Below are positions 37,633-46,461 of a stretch of DNA of 64,000 bases, one piece after another. Source of the DNA: Acidobacteriota bacterium (GTDB lineage Bacteria > Acidobacteriota > Thermoanaerobaculia > Gp7-AA8); the NCBI GenBank assembly GCA_003223645.1, contig QHVT01000008.1:186001-250000 (forward strand), in the 5' to 3' direction. The notes under the pieces are model-generated. The model saw only the letters and a list, made by a program, of their open reading frames with translations. It had not been told where the DNA came from and did no database searches. Both the position numbers and the translations under genes were made by a program. The first letter of the stretch is position 1. Each line of letters starts with the position of its first letter.

Positions 37633-38897
37633 TGCCCGTGCTTGATCTCTCCGGCCACGATCGTTGCAACGATCCGGCCGCGCAGCGTCTGTCCGATGAA
37701 GGGAGAGTTCGCCGCCTTCGAATAAAACTCGCGCGGCACTTCGACCTTCGCGTCGGGATCGATGAGCGTGACGTCGCCCAGCGCGCCGGCGCGCAGCGTG
37801 CCGCCGGGAAGATTGAACACGCGCGCGGGACCGCACGAGAGCATCTCGATGAGGCGCGGCAGCTTGATGACTTTCGCGCGCACGAGGTGCTCGTTGCAGA
37901 CGGCGAACGCGGTCTCGAGCCCGATGATGCCGAACGGCGCGAGATCGAACTCGACGTTCTTCTCGTCGAAGTGATGCGGCGCGTGATCGGTGGCGATCGC
38001 GTCGATCGTGCCGTCGGCGATGCCTTCGAGGATCGCCTTCCGATGCGCTTCGCCGCGCAGCGGCGGATTCATTTTCAGATTCGTCGAAAACGACTGCAAG
38101 GCGTCGTCGCCCAAAGCGATGTGATGCGGCGTGACTTCGCACGTGACCTTCACGCCGTCCTGCCGCGCGCGGCGGACGGCATCGACCGCGCCGGCGGTGG
38201 AGAGATGCGCGATGTGGACGTGCGCGTTCGTCAGCTTCGCCAGGATCACGTCGCGCGCGACGAGCGTTTCCTCGGAGGCGGCGGGAATGCCGCGCATGCC
38301 GAGGAGCGTGGAGAAAAAGCCCTCGTGCATCACGCCGCCTTCGTTGAGATTCGCGTCTTCCTCGTGCGCGATGACCGGCATGTTCAACATCGAGCAGTAT
38401 TCCAGCGCGCGGCGCATCAGCTGCGCGTTGTAGACCGGCTTGCCGTCATCGCTGACCGCGACGCAGCCGGCCGCATGCAAGTCGGCGAGCTCCGCGAGCT
38501 CTTCGCCTTTCAGCCCCTTGCTCACGGCGCCGACCGGATACACCCGGCACCAGCCGTTGCGCGCTGCTTCCGCGAGCACCATCTCCGTCACCGCACGCTC
38601 ATCGTTCGGCGGAACGGTGTTCGCCATCGCGCAGACCGCTGTGTAGCCGCCGGCGACCGCGGCCCGCGTGCCGGTGGCGATCGTCTCTTTGTGTTCCTGT
38701 CCCGGCTCGCGGAGATGCGTGTGCAGATCGATGAAGCCGGGCGCGACGACGAGACCCTTCGCGTCGATTTTCTCGACGGTAGATTTGATCCTTTTGTCGA
38801 CACGGGAGATGGTGCCGTCCTCGATGAGGAGATCAAGCGTGGCGTCGAGATCCTGAGAGGGATCGATGACGCGGCCGTTGGTGATGAGGAGGTTCAT
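37629..38897 (-). CDS. pyrC: Dihydroorotase
   Basis: Third enzyme of UMP synthesis, cyclising carbamoyl aspartate. The amidohydrolase metal motif is DLHTHLREPGQ, and the last metal Asp is in ATDHAPHH. 422 aa is the type-I long bacterial form. Upstream the frame is separated from pyrB by an array of GGCAGAA units (38901-39000). Downstream it overlaps a receiver gene by 4 bp. Confidence 0.95.
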   Translation of the reverse strand: MNLLITNGRVIDPSQDLDATLDLLIEDGTISRVDKRIKSTVEKIDAKGLVVAPGFIDLHTHLREPGQEHKETIATGTRAAVAGGYTAVCAMANTVPPNDERAVTEMVLAEAARNGWCRVYPVGAVSKGLKGEELAELADLHAAGCVAVSDDGKPVYNAQLMRRALEYCSMLNMPVIAHEEDANLNEGGVMHEGFFSTLLGMRGIPAASEETLVARDVILAKLTNAHVHIAHLSTAGAVDAVRRARQDGVKVTCEVTPHHIALGDDALQSFSTNLKMNPPLRGEAHRKAILEGIADGTIDAIATDHAPHHFDEKNVEFDLAPFGIIGLETAFAVCNEHLVRAKVIKLPRLIEMLSCGPARVFNLPGGTLRAGALGDVTLIDPDAKVEVPREFYSKAANSPFIGQTLRGRIVATIVAGEIKHGQ

Positions 38898-38900
38898 GAA

Positions 38901-39000
38901 TATGAAGGCAGAAGGCAGAAGGCAGAAGGCAGAAGTAAGAAGTGAACGCGGCCACGGGCCGTTCTAACTTCTGCCTTCTGCCTTCTGCCTTCTGCCTTCA
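38901..39000. repeat. Inverted heptamer array, family E copy 2 (GGCAGAA unit)
   Basis: About four GGCAGAA units on the left and five TTCTGCC units on the right. It spans from the pyrB stop to 3 bp before the pyrC start, leaving no separate ribosome-binding stretch; GAAGG in the array may serve. Confidence 0.92.
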
Positions 39001-39954
39001 TTCGCTTCCTCCCGCGTGCGCCCCACCCAACAAATACAGCACCGCCATCCGCACCGCCACCCCATTCGTCACCTGATCGAGGATCACCGACACCTTCGGA
39101 TCATCCGCGACATCGGACGCGATCTCGACGCCGCGATTCATCGGTCCGGGATGCATCACCAGCACGCCTGCTTTCGCGCGGCGCACGCGCTCGCGCGTGA
39201 GACCGAACGTGTTGTAGTACTCGCGCAGCGACGGGAAGCTGAGCTTCCCCTGCCGCTCGAGTTGGATGCGCAGCATCATGATGACGTCCGCGCCTTCGAT
39301 CGCCTCGTCGAGCGAATGCACGACGCGCACGCCCATCTGCTCGATCTCCGCCGGCATCAGCGTCGGCGGCGCGGCGAGCGTGACGTTCGCCTTCATCTTC
39401 GTCAGCAGGTGAATGTTCGAGCGGACGACGCGCGAGTACTTGATGTCGCCGATGATCGAGACGTTCACGCCCTGCAGCCGCCCGAGGCGCTCGCGAATCG
39501 TGAACGCGTCGAGGAGTGCCTGCGTCGGATGTTCGTGCGCGCCGTCGCCGGCGTTGATGATCGAGATGTTCTCGAATCGATCGGCGAGCATCCGCGGCGA
39601 GCCGGGATGTTTGTGGCGGATGACGATCATGTTCGGATGCATCGCCACGAGGTTCTCGGCCGTGTCGATCAGCGTCTCCCCTTTTTCGACCGCCGATCCC
39701 GATGCCGCGAAGTTGAGCGTGTCGGCGGAGAGGCGCTTCTCCGCAATCTCGAACGACACGCGCGTGCGCGTCGACGCTTCCATGAAGAGATTGATGATGA
39801 GCTGCCCGCGCAACGCCGGCACTTTCTTCACCGGCCGCTCGCTCACTTCCTTGAACCCTTCCGCGGTATCAAGAATGAGAGTGATTTCTTCGGGAGTGAG
39901 AAGCTCGATGCCGAGGAGGTCTTTGGATTTCAGTGCTGAGCTGGCGGTGCGCAT
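38998..39954 (-). CDS. pyrB: Aspartate carbamoyltransferase catalytic subunit
   Basis: Second step of pyrimidine synthesis, joining carbamoyl phosphate and aspartate. Carbamoyl-phosphate motif [10 protein letters not shown] (about residue 60), HPTQALLD (about residue 142) and HPGPMNRG with the closing ITNGV-like VTNGVAVR are family typical. 318 aa. No pyrI gene is adjacent. Its start lies 5 bp from a family H repeat. Confidence 0.95.
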   Translation of the reverse strand: MRTASSALKSKDLLGIELLTPEEITLILDTAEGFKEVSERPVKKVPALRGQLIINLFMEASTRTRVSFEIAEKRLSADTLNFAASGSAVEKGETLIDTAENLVAMHPNMIVIRHKHPGSPRMLADRFENISIINAGDGAHEHPTQALLDAFTIRERLGRLQGVNVSIIGDIKYSRVVRSNIHLLTKMKANVTLAAPPTLMPAEIEQMGVRVVHSLDEAIEGADVIMMLRIQLERQGKLSFPSLREYYNTFGLTRERVRRAKAGVLVMHPGPMNRGVEIASDVADDPKVSVILDQVTNGVAVRMAVLYLLGGAHAGGSE

Positions 39955-39959
39955 GCGTG

Positions 39960-40035
39960 CAGGCTCAGAGGCTCACAGGCTCAGAGGCTCACAGGGTTCT
40001 CCTATGAGCCTATGCGCCCATGAGCCTATGCGCCT
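39960..40035. repeat. Inverted 8-bp array, family H copy 1 (AGGCTCAC unit)
   Basis: AGGCTCAG/AGGCTCAC units at an 8-bp period, then GAGCCTAT units. It occupies the full gap from the pyrR stop codon to 5 bp upstream of the pyrB start. A second copy at 40595-40674 precedes pyrR. Confidence 0.9.
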
Positions 40036-40571
40036 CATTTCTCCATGATCAGGACTTCATCCTCGCCATCGGTCTCGGTGAGCTTCACCTTGATCACTTC
40101 GTTCGCGTCGGTGGGGACGGTCTTGCCGATGACGTCGGCGTGGATCGGAAGCTCGCGATGGCCGCGGTCGATGAGGACCGCGAGCATGACTTGGCGCGGC
40201 CGTCCGAAGTCGATGAGCGCGTCGAGCGCGCTGCGGACCGTGCGGCCGGTGTAGAGCACATCGTCAACGAGCACGATCACTTTGTCGTCGATCGGCTCCG
40301 GCAATTTTGTCGGCTTCACGACCGGCTGCGGCGCGACGAGCGTGAGATCGTCGCGATAGAGCGTGATGTCGAGGATGCCGAACGAGACCGGTGTCCCTTC
40401 CATCTCCTCGATCTCTTTCGCCATCCGCTCGCCGATCGGCACGCCGCGGCTGCGGATGCCGACGATCATCAGATCGTCGAGCCCGCGATTGCGCTCGACG
40501 ACTTCGATGGCCATGCGTTTGATCGCGCGATTCATGCGCGGACCGTCGAGGAGACGTTTTTTTACATTCAT
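40035..40571 (-). CDS. pyrR: Pyrimidine operon regulator / uracil phosphoribosyltransferase PyrR
   Basis: RNA-binding attenuator protein and phosphoribosyltransferase. The PRPP motif is IVLVDDVLYTGRTVRSALDAL, quoted as VDDVLYTGRTV; the flexible loop and GIRSRGVPIGERMA segment are family typical. 178 aa. As first gene of the pyrRBC run it likely senses UMP/UTP and controls the downstream pyr genes, although I could not identify a classical PyrR-binding leader; a repeat (40595-40674) lies in the leader. Confidence 0.93.
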   Translation of the reverse strand: MNVKKRLLDGPRMNRAIKRMAIEVVERNRGLDDLMIVGIRSRGVPIGERMAKEIEEMEGTPVSFGILDITLYRDDLTLVAPQPVVKPTKLPEPIDDKVIVLVDDVLYTGRTVRSALDALIDFGRPRQVMLAVLIDRGHRELPIHADVIGKTVPTDANEVIKVKLTETDGEDEVLIMEK

Positions 40572-40594
40572 ACGAATCGGCCCGGGAGAATACC

Positions 40595-40674
40595 AGAGTC
40601 AGAGGCTCATGGGCGCACAGGCGCAGAGGCTCATAGAACTATGAGCCCAGGAGCCTCTGAGCCTATGCGCCTGG
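40595..40674. repeat. Inverted 8-bp array, family H copy 2
   Basis: CAGAGGCTCAT and GGCTCATAGAACTATGAGCC with GAGCCTATGCGCCT on the right. It lies between divergent pyrR and the 40712 receiver gene. Confidence 0.85.
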
Positions 40675-40711
40675 ACCGATTGGCTCTGATCCTGCAGCTT
40701 TCGCGAGATCG

Positions 40712-41074
40712 ATGGCCCTGCGGACGAAAGTGCTTTTGGTGGAAGACAATGCGGACGTCCGCCGTCTCTATGCGATCGGGCTGAACCAGCGCGGGTTCGA
40801 GGTCAAGCTCGCTTCGAACGGCGCGGAGGCGGTCGATCGCGTGGCCACGGAGCGGCCCGATTACATCCTCCTCGACTGGCTGATGCCGCTGATGGACGGA
40901 CACGAAGTGATCGAGCGGCTGGAGACGCAACAGAGCGCCGACGACGTCGAGATCATCGTCATCAGCGGGCAGCCCGCGCCTCCGGAGATGCCGCCGCGCG
41001 TTCGCTCGTGGCTGACGAAGCCGTTATCGGTCGATGAGCTCGTGTCGGAGATCAACCGGCCGCGACTAAGTTAG
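40712..41074 (+). CDS. Single-domain response regulator
   Basis: 120 aa receiver protein: acidic ED in LLVEDNADVRR, phospho-acceptor Asp55 in ILLDWLMPLMDG, Ser in IIVISGQP and Lys in WLTKPLS. No output domain. Followed 12 bp later by an FHA gene on the same strand, suggesting a phospho-signalling operon. The kinase partner is not visible here. Confidence 0.88.
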   Translation: MALRTKVLLVEDNADVRRLYAIGLNQRGFEVKLASNGAEAVDRVATERPDYILLDWLMPLMDGHEVIERLETQQSADDVEIIVISGQPAPPEMPPRVRSWLTKPLSVDELVSEINRPRLS

Positions 41075-41086
41075 AATCGCGCCCGA

Positions 41087-41554
41087 ATGGCCAAGATCTT
41101 CTTCGTCGGCCTCGACGGGACGGAGAAAAGTTACCGTCTGCAGACGCACCGGCCGTTCACGGTCGGACGCGATCCCGGAAACGACATCATCCTCCGCGAC
41201 CCGAAAGTGTCGCGGCATCATGGGGAGATCGTGTTCGAGCGCGGCTTCTTCGTGCTGCACGATCTCGCCAGCGCGAACGGGACGTACGTGAACGGCAAGC
41301 GCGTGCGCGTCGCGCCGCTCACGCACGGCGCGCGGCTGCGCATGGGCAACACGTACGGACGATTCTCCGAGGAGCTGCCGACCGAGTCGGAAGCATCGCC
41401 GATCGCGGCGGCGGAGCCGTTCGATCAAGCGATCGCGCCGCCGACGGAAGACCTCAGCAATCTCGAGATCATGCCGACGTCGGCGATCGAGCGCCTGCCG
41501 GTGGAAACATTGCCGCATGACAAGCTCGCGCCCGCGGATGTAAAAAAAAAATAG
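41087..41554 (+). CDS. FHA-domain protein ending at an A10 slippery run
   Basis: Phosphothreonine-binding protein: the FHA core includes FTVGRDPGNDIIL, VSRHHGEIVF and SANGTYVNGKRV (residues about 21-70), followed by an acidic linker. The zero frame stops at once after a run of ten A (41542-41551): GTA AAA AAA AAA TAG. In the minus-one frame the sequence remains open through a Pro-rich linker into the membrane-protein gene at 41665-42354. Thus this may be the N-terminal half of a longer product made by transcriptional or ribosomal slippage. Neighbouring receiver gene suggests a signalling role. Confidence 0.82.
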   Translation: MAKIFFVGLDGTEKSYRLQTHRPFTVGRDPGNDIILRDPKVSRHHGEIVFERGFFVLHDLASANGTYVNGKRVRVAPLTHGARLRMGNTYGRFSEELPTESEASPIAAAEPFDQAIAPPTEDLSNLEIMPTSAIERLPVETLPHDKLAPADVKKK

Positions 41555-41664
41555 AAGAGGCGGCGGAAGAAGGAGGCGAGGGACCAACCGAGCCGCTCAC
41601 GCCGTACGCCCAACCCATCCCCACTCCCCCTCCGCCCTCGCCACCGCCTCCACCGCCCGTCCCC

Positions 41665-42354
41665 GTGCCCGCCGGCCCCTTCTCGCAAACGCGCTATCGC
41701 TTCACCCCCGGCCTGCGCAGCGGTGAGACCGCGCACATTCGCGATGACGGCGGCAAAGTCCTGCTCAGCTATCGCTCATTCGCGAGCGTGATCGGCGTGA
41801 TCGCGACGCTGATCACCGGCGTCGTCCTCATCGCCGGCATCGCCGGCACGCTGTTTCTCATTCACGAGAAATCACCGCTGCGCGCGATCGTCGCGCTCGC
41901 GCTGACGCTCGCGTTCGCGCTGCTCATCCGGTATCTCGTGCCGCGCACGAACACGACGCTCTTCGACGACGGCACTCCCGCGCTCATCATCACGCAGCGC
42001 GCCGCCGCCACCTACGTGGTCTCCGCACCCAACGGCACCATCCTCGGCCAGCTCCGCAAGTCCCCCTTCTCGTTTCTCGGCCGCACGCGCTGGACCGTCA
42101 CGCACAACGGCCGCGTCCTCGCGGAGGCGATCGACGAATCGTTCGGACGCGCGATCCTCCGCAAGCTCTACGGAAAATTCAGCCGCCGATTCGAGACGAA
42201 CCTGTTCATCCGCCTGCCCGGCATCGAGATGGGAAAAATCATCCGCCGCACGAACGGAACGGGCGAAGCCGATGTTTTAGAGCTGACAGGCGATGCGCTC
42301 GACCGGCGCGTGGCCGTCGCGCTGGCGACGGTCGTGTTCGGGCGCGAGCCGTGA
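41665..42354 (+). CDS. Membrane protein, possible C-terminal half of an FHA fusion
   Basis: Listed from the GTG at 41665, but the frame is open back to the A-run at 41551 and no ATG or Shine-Dalgarno supports independent initiation. Residues after the start have two adjacent hydrophobic helices (SVIGVIATLITGVVLIAGI and a second at SPLRAIVALALTLAFALL), then a beta-rich domain (ALIITQRAAATYVVSAP, RTRWTVTHNGRVLAEA) reminiscent of scramblase/LURP-one-like folds, a weak call. The upstream segment 41551-41664 encodes an acidic then Pro-rich linker. Most simply it is fused to FHA by a minus-one shift; otherwise a sequencing error or a pseudogene junction. Confidence 0.6.
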   Translation: MPAGPFSQTRYRFTPGLRSGETAHIRDDGGKVLLSYRSFASVIGVIATLITGVVLIAGIAGTLFLIHEKSPLRAIVALALTLAFALLIRYLVPRTNTTLFDDGTPALIITQRAAATYVVSAPNGTILGQLRKSPFSFLGRTRWTVTHNGRVLAEAIDESFGRAILRKLYGKFSRRFETNLFIRLPGIEMGKIIRRTNGTGEADVLELTGDALDRRVAVALATVVFGREP

Positions 42355-42375
42355 GGTTCGAGCGAACAATGGAGC

Positions 42376-42460
42376 CGTAGGACATCTAGGACTCATAGGA
42401 CATTTAGGACCTCCTACGACGTCCTAGAAAGTCCTACGACGTCCTAAAACGTCCTACCGC
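42376..42460. repeat. Inverted 9-bp array, family G copy 2 (TAGGAC)
   Basis: TAGGACATCTAGGACTCA units on the left; GTCCTA words on the right. Immediately followed by family D copy 3. Confidence 0.88.
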
Positions 42461-42474
42461 ATCTACCCCTTAGT

Positions 42475-42550
42475 TTCCCGCGCCCGCTCCCGCGCCCGCG
42501 CCCGGGGCGGGGGCCAAACGCAGTCGCTTCACTCCCCACCCGGGCGCGGT
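42475..42550. repeat. G/C-rich array, family D copy 3
   Basis: CCCGCGCCCGCTCCCGCGCC, GGGGCGGGGG and CCGGGCGCGG blocks around CAGTCGCTTCACT. It lies between the convergent 42354 and 42564 ends, next to family G. Confidence 0.85.
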
Positions 42551-42563
42551 GAAGTCCAAGGTC

Positions 42564-44762
42564 CTACCGCATCTTCTGGATCTCCACGCCCGTGTAGTAG
42601 TTCCTCAGAATCCGGTCGAACGTCCACCCCCGGAAGGCCATGCCGTACGCGCCGACCTGGCACATGCCGACGCCGTGTCCCCATCCCTTTCCGTAAAACG
42701 TGTAGCGGTCGACGCCGTCGGGATCTTTCGTCTTCTCGTACACGAACAGGTTGTCCGGCACCTGCAGCGACCAGCGCACCGGCAATCCTTTCAGCACGAA
42801 CTTGCGTCCCCCTTCGGCCGTCACTTCCATTTCCGCGATGCGCTTCGATGCGTCAATGACGAGCGGCTTGATGTCGACGAGCTGCGTGATCGGATTGCGG
42901 CGGTTGATCGACGGCACGAGCTCGTCGGCGCGATAGCTGCGCGTCCAGTTGGAGAAGCTCGACGTGCGGTCGAACGCGGCGCCGTCGTAGTTCGCCTGCA
43001 CGATCATTGCGACGACGGTCTTGTCCGGCGCGAGCATCACCGTCGCGCGGTCGCCGACCATCACCGGCACGCTTGCGTACTCCTGGTAGCGGTCGCCGAG
43101 CTTGCGGAAGATCGGGATGCCGGCCGGCAGCGTGTACTGCGTCGTCTCGCCTTTGTTCTTGAGCGAGATCGCGCGGCCGGCGAGCCGCGCGATTTTTCCT
43201 TCGGCGTCGCGGAGGATCGTGTGCTCGCGGACCCATGCGCCGAGGAGGGCGTAGAGCTCTTCGCGCGGCATCGGCTGCGCGAGGCTGACGCGGTCGATGA
43301 ACTGCGACGGATTGATGCCGTACTTGATGAGAAACGCCGACGCGAGATATTGCGGCTGTTCCGGGTTTGCGGTCTGCGGGAAAAAGTACTTGCGATCTTC
43401 AGGCAGCGTGACGACGCGCGCCTTCGACGCGAGTCCCATCATCACGTCGAGATACGCGAGCACGTCGCCGCGACGGCTCGACGCCGGCAGCGGCTGCAGC
43501 AGCTCGCGATATCCCGCGAGTTGCATCGCCGCGACGACCGCCTGCGACACCTCGCGCGCGCTCCATGCCGCGGAGGTCTCCGGCACGTGCGCGAGCGCGG
43601 CGAAGAGGCGCGCGTTCACTTGCAGTTCGCTCAGGATTCCGCTGTCGGCGCGGCCGGCGACCGTCAGCATCTCCAGTTCCACGCAGTGCGCGCGTTTCAG
43701 ATACGGCTCGTTGCGGCCGGGGAACATCGTGCCGACGTCGCTCGTCTCACCGCCGCACGTCGCCGTGTACAGCGCATCGATCGGTTGTCCGTTGTACGTG
43801 AGGATCAGCCCTGCGGTCTCGCGGACCGCGCGCGTCGAGAGGTCCGCTTCGCCGCCGAATCCGTTGTAGGCCTGACACGCCGGCCCCGGGCAAATGTCGT
43901 AGCCCTCGCTGCCGTATTGCCCGAGGTTGCGGACGGCGTAGGTGCGCGCGGCGACGGCTTGCGCCTTCAACGCTTCCACCTCGTCGTAAATCGTCGGTCC
44001 CATTTCCGCGGGGACGACGCCGAACAGATAGTCCTCGAGATTCAGCTCGTTGATGACGTTGAGGAGACCGCGCGTGTTGACGAAGAGCCGCGCCGACGTA
44101 CGGTACGGTTTCTTGTCGATCGCGATCGTGTCGACGGTGACCGGAAAAATATCCAACACGTCGCCGGCGATCGTGTAGCGGTCTCCTTCGTCGTCAACGA
44201 TCTCGATTTTTTTCTCGAAAGGCTCGTCGGACGGACGCCGCACGATCATCATGTCCTTGCCGTAGCCGCGATCGGTCAGCTGCGTGCGCAGCGGCAGCGC
44301 CGCGTCATTCGACTCGAAGTCGCCGGCGAGAATGTGGTACGCGCCGCCGGCCGGATCGAACACCGTTTCGACGCGCACGTTCATCTCGCTTTTCAACTTC
44401 TCGACGAACTGCTCCGCGCTTTCTTTGTCCGAGATCGCGCTGGCCTGCACCGCGTAACGCACGACCGCATTCGCCTTCGGCGCCGTCGCCGTGAAGCCGC
44501 GCTTCAGGATCGACGGACCGTTCGCCGCGACGAGGTAGTAGCCGTCGCTCGTCCGCGGAAAGACGACCGTCGCCTGATCGCTCAACAGGCCGACGCGGAT
44601 CTTCGGCTCGGCGATCGCGCGCGGCATGGTTGCGATCGGCGTGAGCGCATTCGGTGAGCGCGCGGGCGCGGGCGGTCGGGGGGCGGGGGTCGGGGGGCGT
44701 GGTGTGGGCGCGGTGGTGGCGCAGGCGGTGAGCACGATCGAGATGAAGAGAAGACGGCGCAT
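42564..44762 (-). CDS. SpoIID/LytB-domain lipoprotein
   Basis: The start at 44762 gives a lipoprotein signal (MRRLLFISIVLTAC) with a Pro-rich linker after it. A SPOR-like region (about residues 120-180: VRYAVQASAISDKESAEQF) is followed by the SpoIID domain, marked by NLEDYLFGVVPAEMG, EALKAQAVAARTYA and CGGETSDVG. In Bacillus SpoIID is a lytic transglycosylase acting on denuded peptidoglycan; related proteins occur in non-sporulating Gram-negatives. The C-terminal GWGHGVGMCQVGAYGMA block is the family's second hallmark. 732 aa is long for the family. Likely a periplasmic peptidoglycan hydrolase. Confidence 0.87.
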   Translation of the reverse strand: MRRLLFISIVLTACATTAPTPRPPTPAPRPPAPARSPNALTPIATMPRAIAEPKIRVGLLSDQATVVFPRTSDGYYLVAANGPSILKRGFTATAPKANAVVRYAVQASAISDKESAEQFVEKLKSEMNVRVETVFDPAGGAYHILAGDFESNDAALPLRTQLTDRGYGKDMMIVRRPSDEPFEKKIEIVDDEGDRYTIAGDVLDIFPVTVDTIAIDKKPYRTSARLFVNTRGLLNVINELNLEDYLFGVVPAEMGPTIYDEVEALKAQAVAARTYAVRNLGQYGSEGYDICPGPACQAYNGFGGEADLSTRAVRETAGLILTYNGQPIDALYTATCGGETSDVGTMFPGRNEPYLKRAHCVELEMLTVAGRADSGILSELQVNARLFAALAHVPETSAAWSAREVSQAVVAAMQLAGYRELLQPLPASSRRGDVLAYLDVMMGLASKARVVTLPEDRKYFFPQTANPEQPQYLASAFLIKYGINPSQFIDRVSLAQPMPREELYALLGAWVREHTILRDAEGKIARLAGRAISLKNKGETTQYTLPAGIPIFRKLGDRYQEYASVPVMVGDRATVMLAPDKTVVAMIVQANYDGAAFDRTSSFSNWTRSYRADELVPSINRRNPITQLVDIKPLVIDASKRIAEMEVTAEGGRKFVLKGLPVRWSLQVPDNLFVYEKTKDPDGVDRYTFYGKGWGHGVGMCQVGAYGMAFRGWTFDRILRNYYTGVEIQKMR

Positions 44763-44781
44763 GAGCCTCTCGCACAGCAAG

Positions 44782-44814
44782 AAAAAAGCCCCCGCGGTTT
44801 TCGCCGCGGGGGCT
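44782..44814 (-). terminator. Rho-independent terminator for the OmpA-family gene
   Basis: On the minus strand GAGCCCCCGCGG pairs with CCGCGGGGGCT around CGAAAA, followed by TTTTTT. It lies directly after the OmpA stop codon. Confidence 0.9.
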
Positions 44815-44839
44815 CGTGGTTAGACGATGGTCGACAACG

Positions 44840-46279
44840 TTACGGCAGGATGAGGCGGATCACGACGCGACGGTTGCGCAGACGGCCTTCCGCGGTCGTG
44901 TTGTCGCCGACCGGTTCCTGCGTTCCGCGTCCTTCGATCGTGATGCGCGACGGATCGATGCCGTGCCGCGTGACGAGGTAATCCCTCACCGCCTCGGCGC
45001 GACGACGATCGAGATCGGCGTTCGGTCCGGTGTTCTCGCGATCATCCGTGTAGCCGATCACGAGTGCGGTCGACGACGGCTCCTGCTTCATGCGCAACGC
45101 GACTTCGTCGAGGATCGCCTTGGCGATGTTCGTGAGGCGCGCCGAGCCCGGCTCGAAGTGAATCTCGTCGGTGCGCAGTTCCTGCGGCTGCGCCGGAGGA
45201 ACGACCGGAGGCGCAGGCGGCGGAACCGGAGCAGGCGGTGGCGCTTCGACCGGCGGAGGCACCGGAGTCGGTGCCGGCGGCGGCGCGGTCGGCGTCGTGA
45301 AGTGCAGCGGCGCGAACGTCAGGCCGACGAGACCCGACAGTCCGCAGTCATCGAGCTCCGTGAAGCGGCACTCGTCGTTGTTGTTGAAGAACTTCGTGGC
45401 GTTCCAGCGTGCGGCCGCGCTGAGCGCCCATCCGCTGGTGCCGAACCAGTGGCGCAGACCGCTGAGCAGGAACACCGGCGCGTCAGGCTCTCTGTCGCCG
45501 CCCGTGTACCAGGTGGTGTTGATTTCGCTGATCCAGTTTGTCGTGCCGAAGAGACCCGTCGGCCAGTTGATGCCGGCGTCGAGATGAAACTCGTCCGACG
45601 GATCGAGCGGCGAGGCACCGGTGACGGTGCTGTTGTCGTTGTCGTAGTCGCCCCGCAGCTTGTAGATGAGGTCCGCGGAGAAGACGCCGTGCGTCACCGC
45701 GCCGCCGATGCCGTAGTCGGTACCGCCGCCGGTGATCTCGTTGTCGCCGGTCGGAAGATCGAGGAAGCCGAGGAGCGAGAAACGCGTCGGGCTGTCGAGC
45801 GGCGAGAGCATCAGCTTCGTCGCGAGGTGGACGTTGCCGAGTCCACTTTCCTCGAACTCGCCGCGATAGAGGTTGCCGTTGATGTAGCCCACGCGGTCAC
45901 CGCCGTTGGAGGTAAGCCGGTCGTAGGGCAGCATCGCGCTGACTTCCCAGCGGTCCGTCAGGCCGACGCCGATCGAGGCGCTGAGCCGATACAGATCGTA
46001 GGACAGGTCCTCGGGGTCGCGCGCCGACAGCGGCGCGAGCTCCGGTGCGGGACCCGCCAGCAGGTCGTAGTCGTTGTAATAAACGCCGAACGCCCATTCG
46101 CCGCGACGCAGCGTGTCAGCGGAAAGCGTCTCGAACAATCCCAACTGCCCGCTCACAGTTGGCGCGAAGAATCGAAGCTGATCGTCGCGCGTGATGTTGA
46201 CGGACGTCGCATCCTGCGCCAGCAACGGCGGTACGGCCATCAACAGGATTACCAGGGGGAATAGCAGCCGATGCTTCAA
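44840..46279 (-). CDS. OmpA-family outer-membrane protein
   Basis: Signal peptide MKHRLLFPLVILLMAVPPLLA, then a beta-barrel of about 290 residues, a Pro-rich linker (PTAPPPAPTPVPPPVEAP...), and a C-terminal OmpA peptidoglycan-binding domain with VIGYTDDRENTGPNADLDRRRAEAVRDYL, quoted as GYTDDR and RRAEAVRDYL, including the Asp and Arg that grip diaminopimelate. 479 aa. Anchors the outer membrane to the wall. Divergent from the 46462 barrel protein. Confidence 0.9.
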   Translation of the reverse strand: MKHRLLFPLVILLMAVPPLLAQDATSVNITRDDQLRFFAPTVSGQLGLFETLSADTLRRGEWAFGVYYNDYDLLAGPAPELAPLSARDPEDLSYDLYRLSASIGVGLTDRWEVSAMLPYDRLTSNGGDRVGYINGNLYRGEFEESGLGNVHLATKLMLSPLDSPTRFSLLGFLDLPTGDNEITGGGTDYGIGGAVTHGVFSADLIYKLRGDYDNDNSTVTGASPLDPSDEFHLDAGINWPTGLFGTTNWISEINTTWYTGGDREPDAPVFLLSGLRHWFGTSGWALSAAARWNATKFFNNNDECRFTELDDCGLSGLVGLTFAPLHFTTPTAPPPAPTPVPPPVEAPPPAPVPPPAPPVVPPAQPQELRTDEIHFEPGSARLTNIAKAILDEVALRMKQEPSSTALVIGYTDDRENTGPNADLDRRRAEAVRDYLVTRHGIDPSRITIEGRGTQEPVGDNTTAEGRLRNRRVVIRLILP

Positions 46280-46399
46280 GTCACACCTCCATAAACAGCT
46301 CGCACGCTCTTGGTCCGCGAATACAATGCTCGCGCACCGTACAAAACATATGCCAGAGCGATCGACAGTCTTTCCCGTAAAGACTTCAAGTGCTTAGTT

Positions 46400-46429
46400 T
46401 TACCATAGGTTGAGTTGGGCGGTATAAAT
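46400..46429 (+). promoter_or_regulatory. Candidate promoter for the 46462 gene
   Basis: TTTACC (46400-46405) and TATAAA (46424-46429) with 18 bp spacing in an AT-rich stretch unusual for this region, 33 bp upstream of the start codon. Pattern match only. Confidence 0.4.
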
Positions 46430-46461
46430 TCGCAGGCGACAAGAAGGAGCGGCGCGGACAG

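Noticed and set aside
42549-44657. 702-aa plus-strand frame opposite the SpoIID gene
   Set aside because: No recognisable domains; the minus-strand SpoIID motifs are unambiguous.
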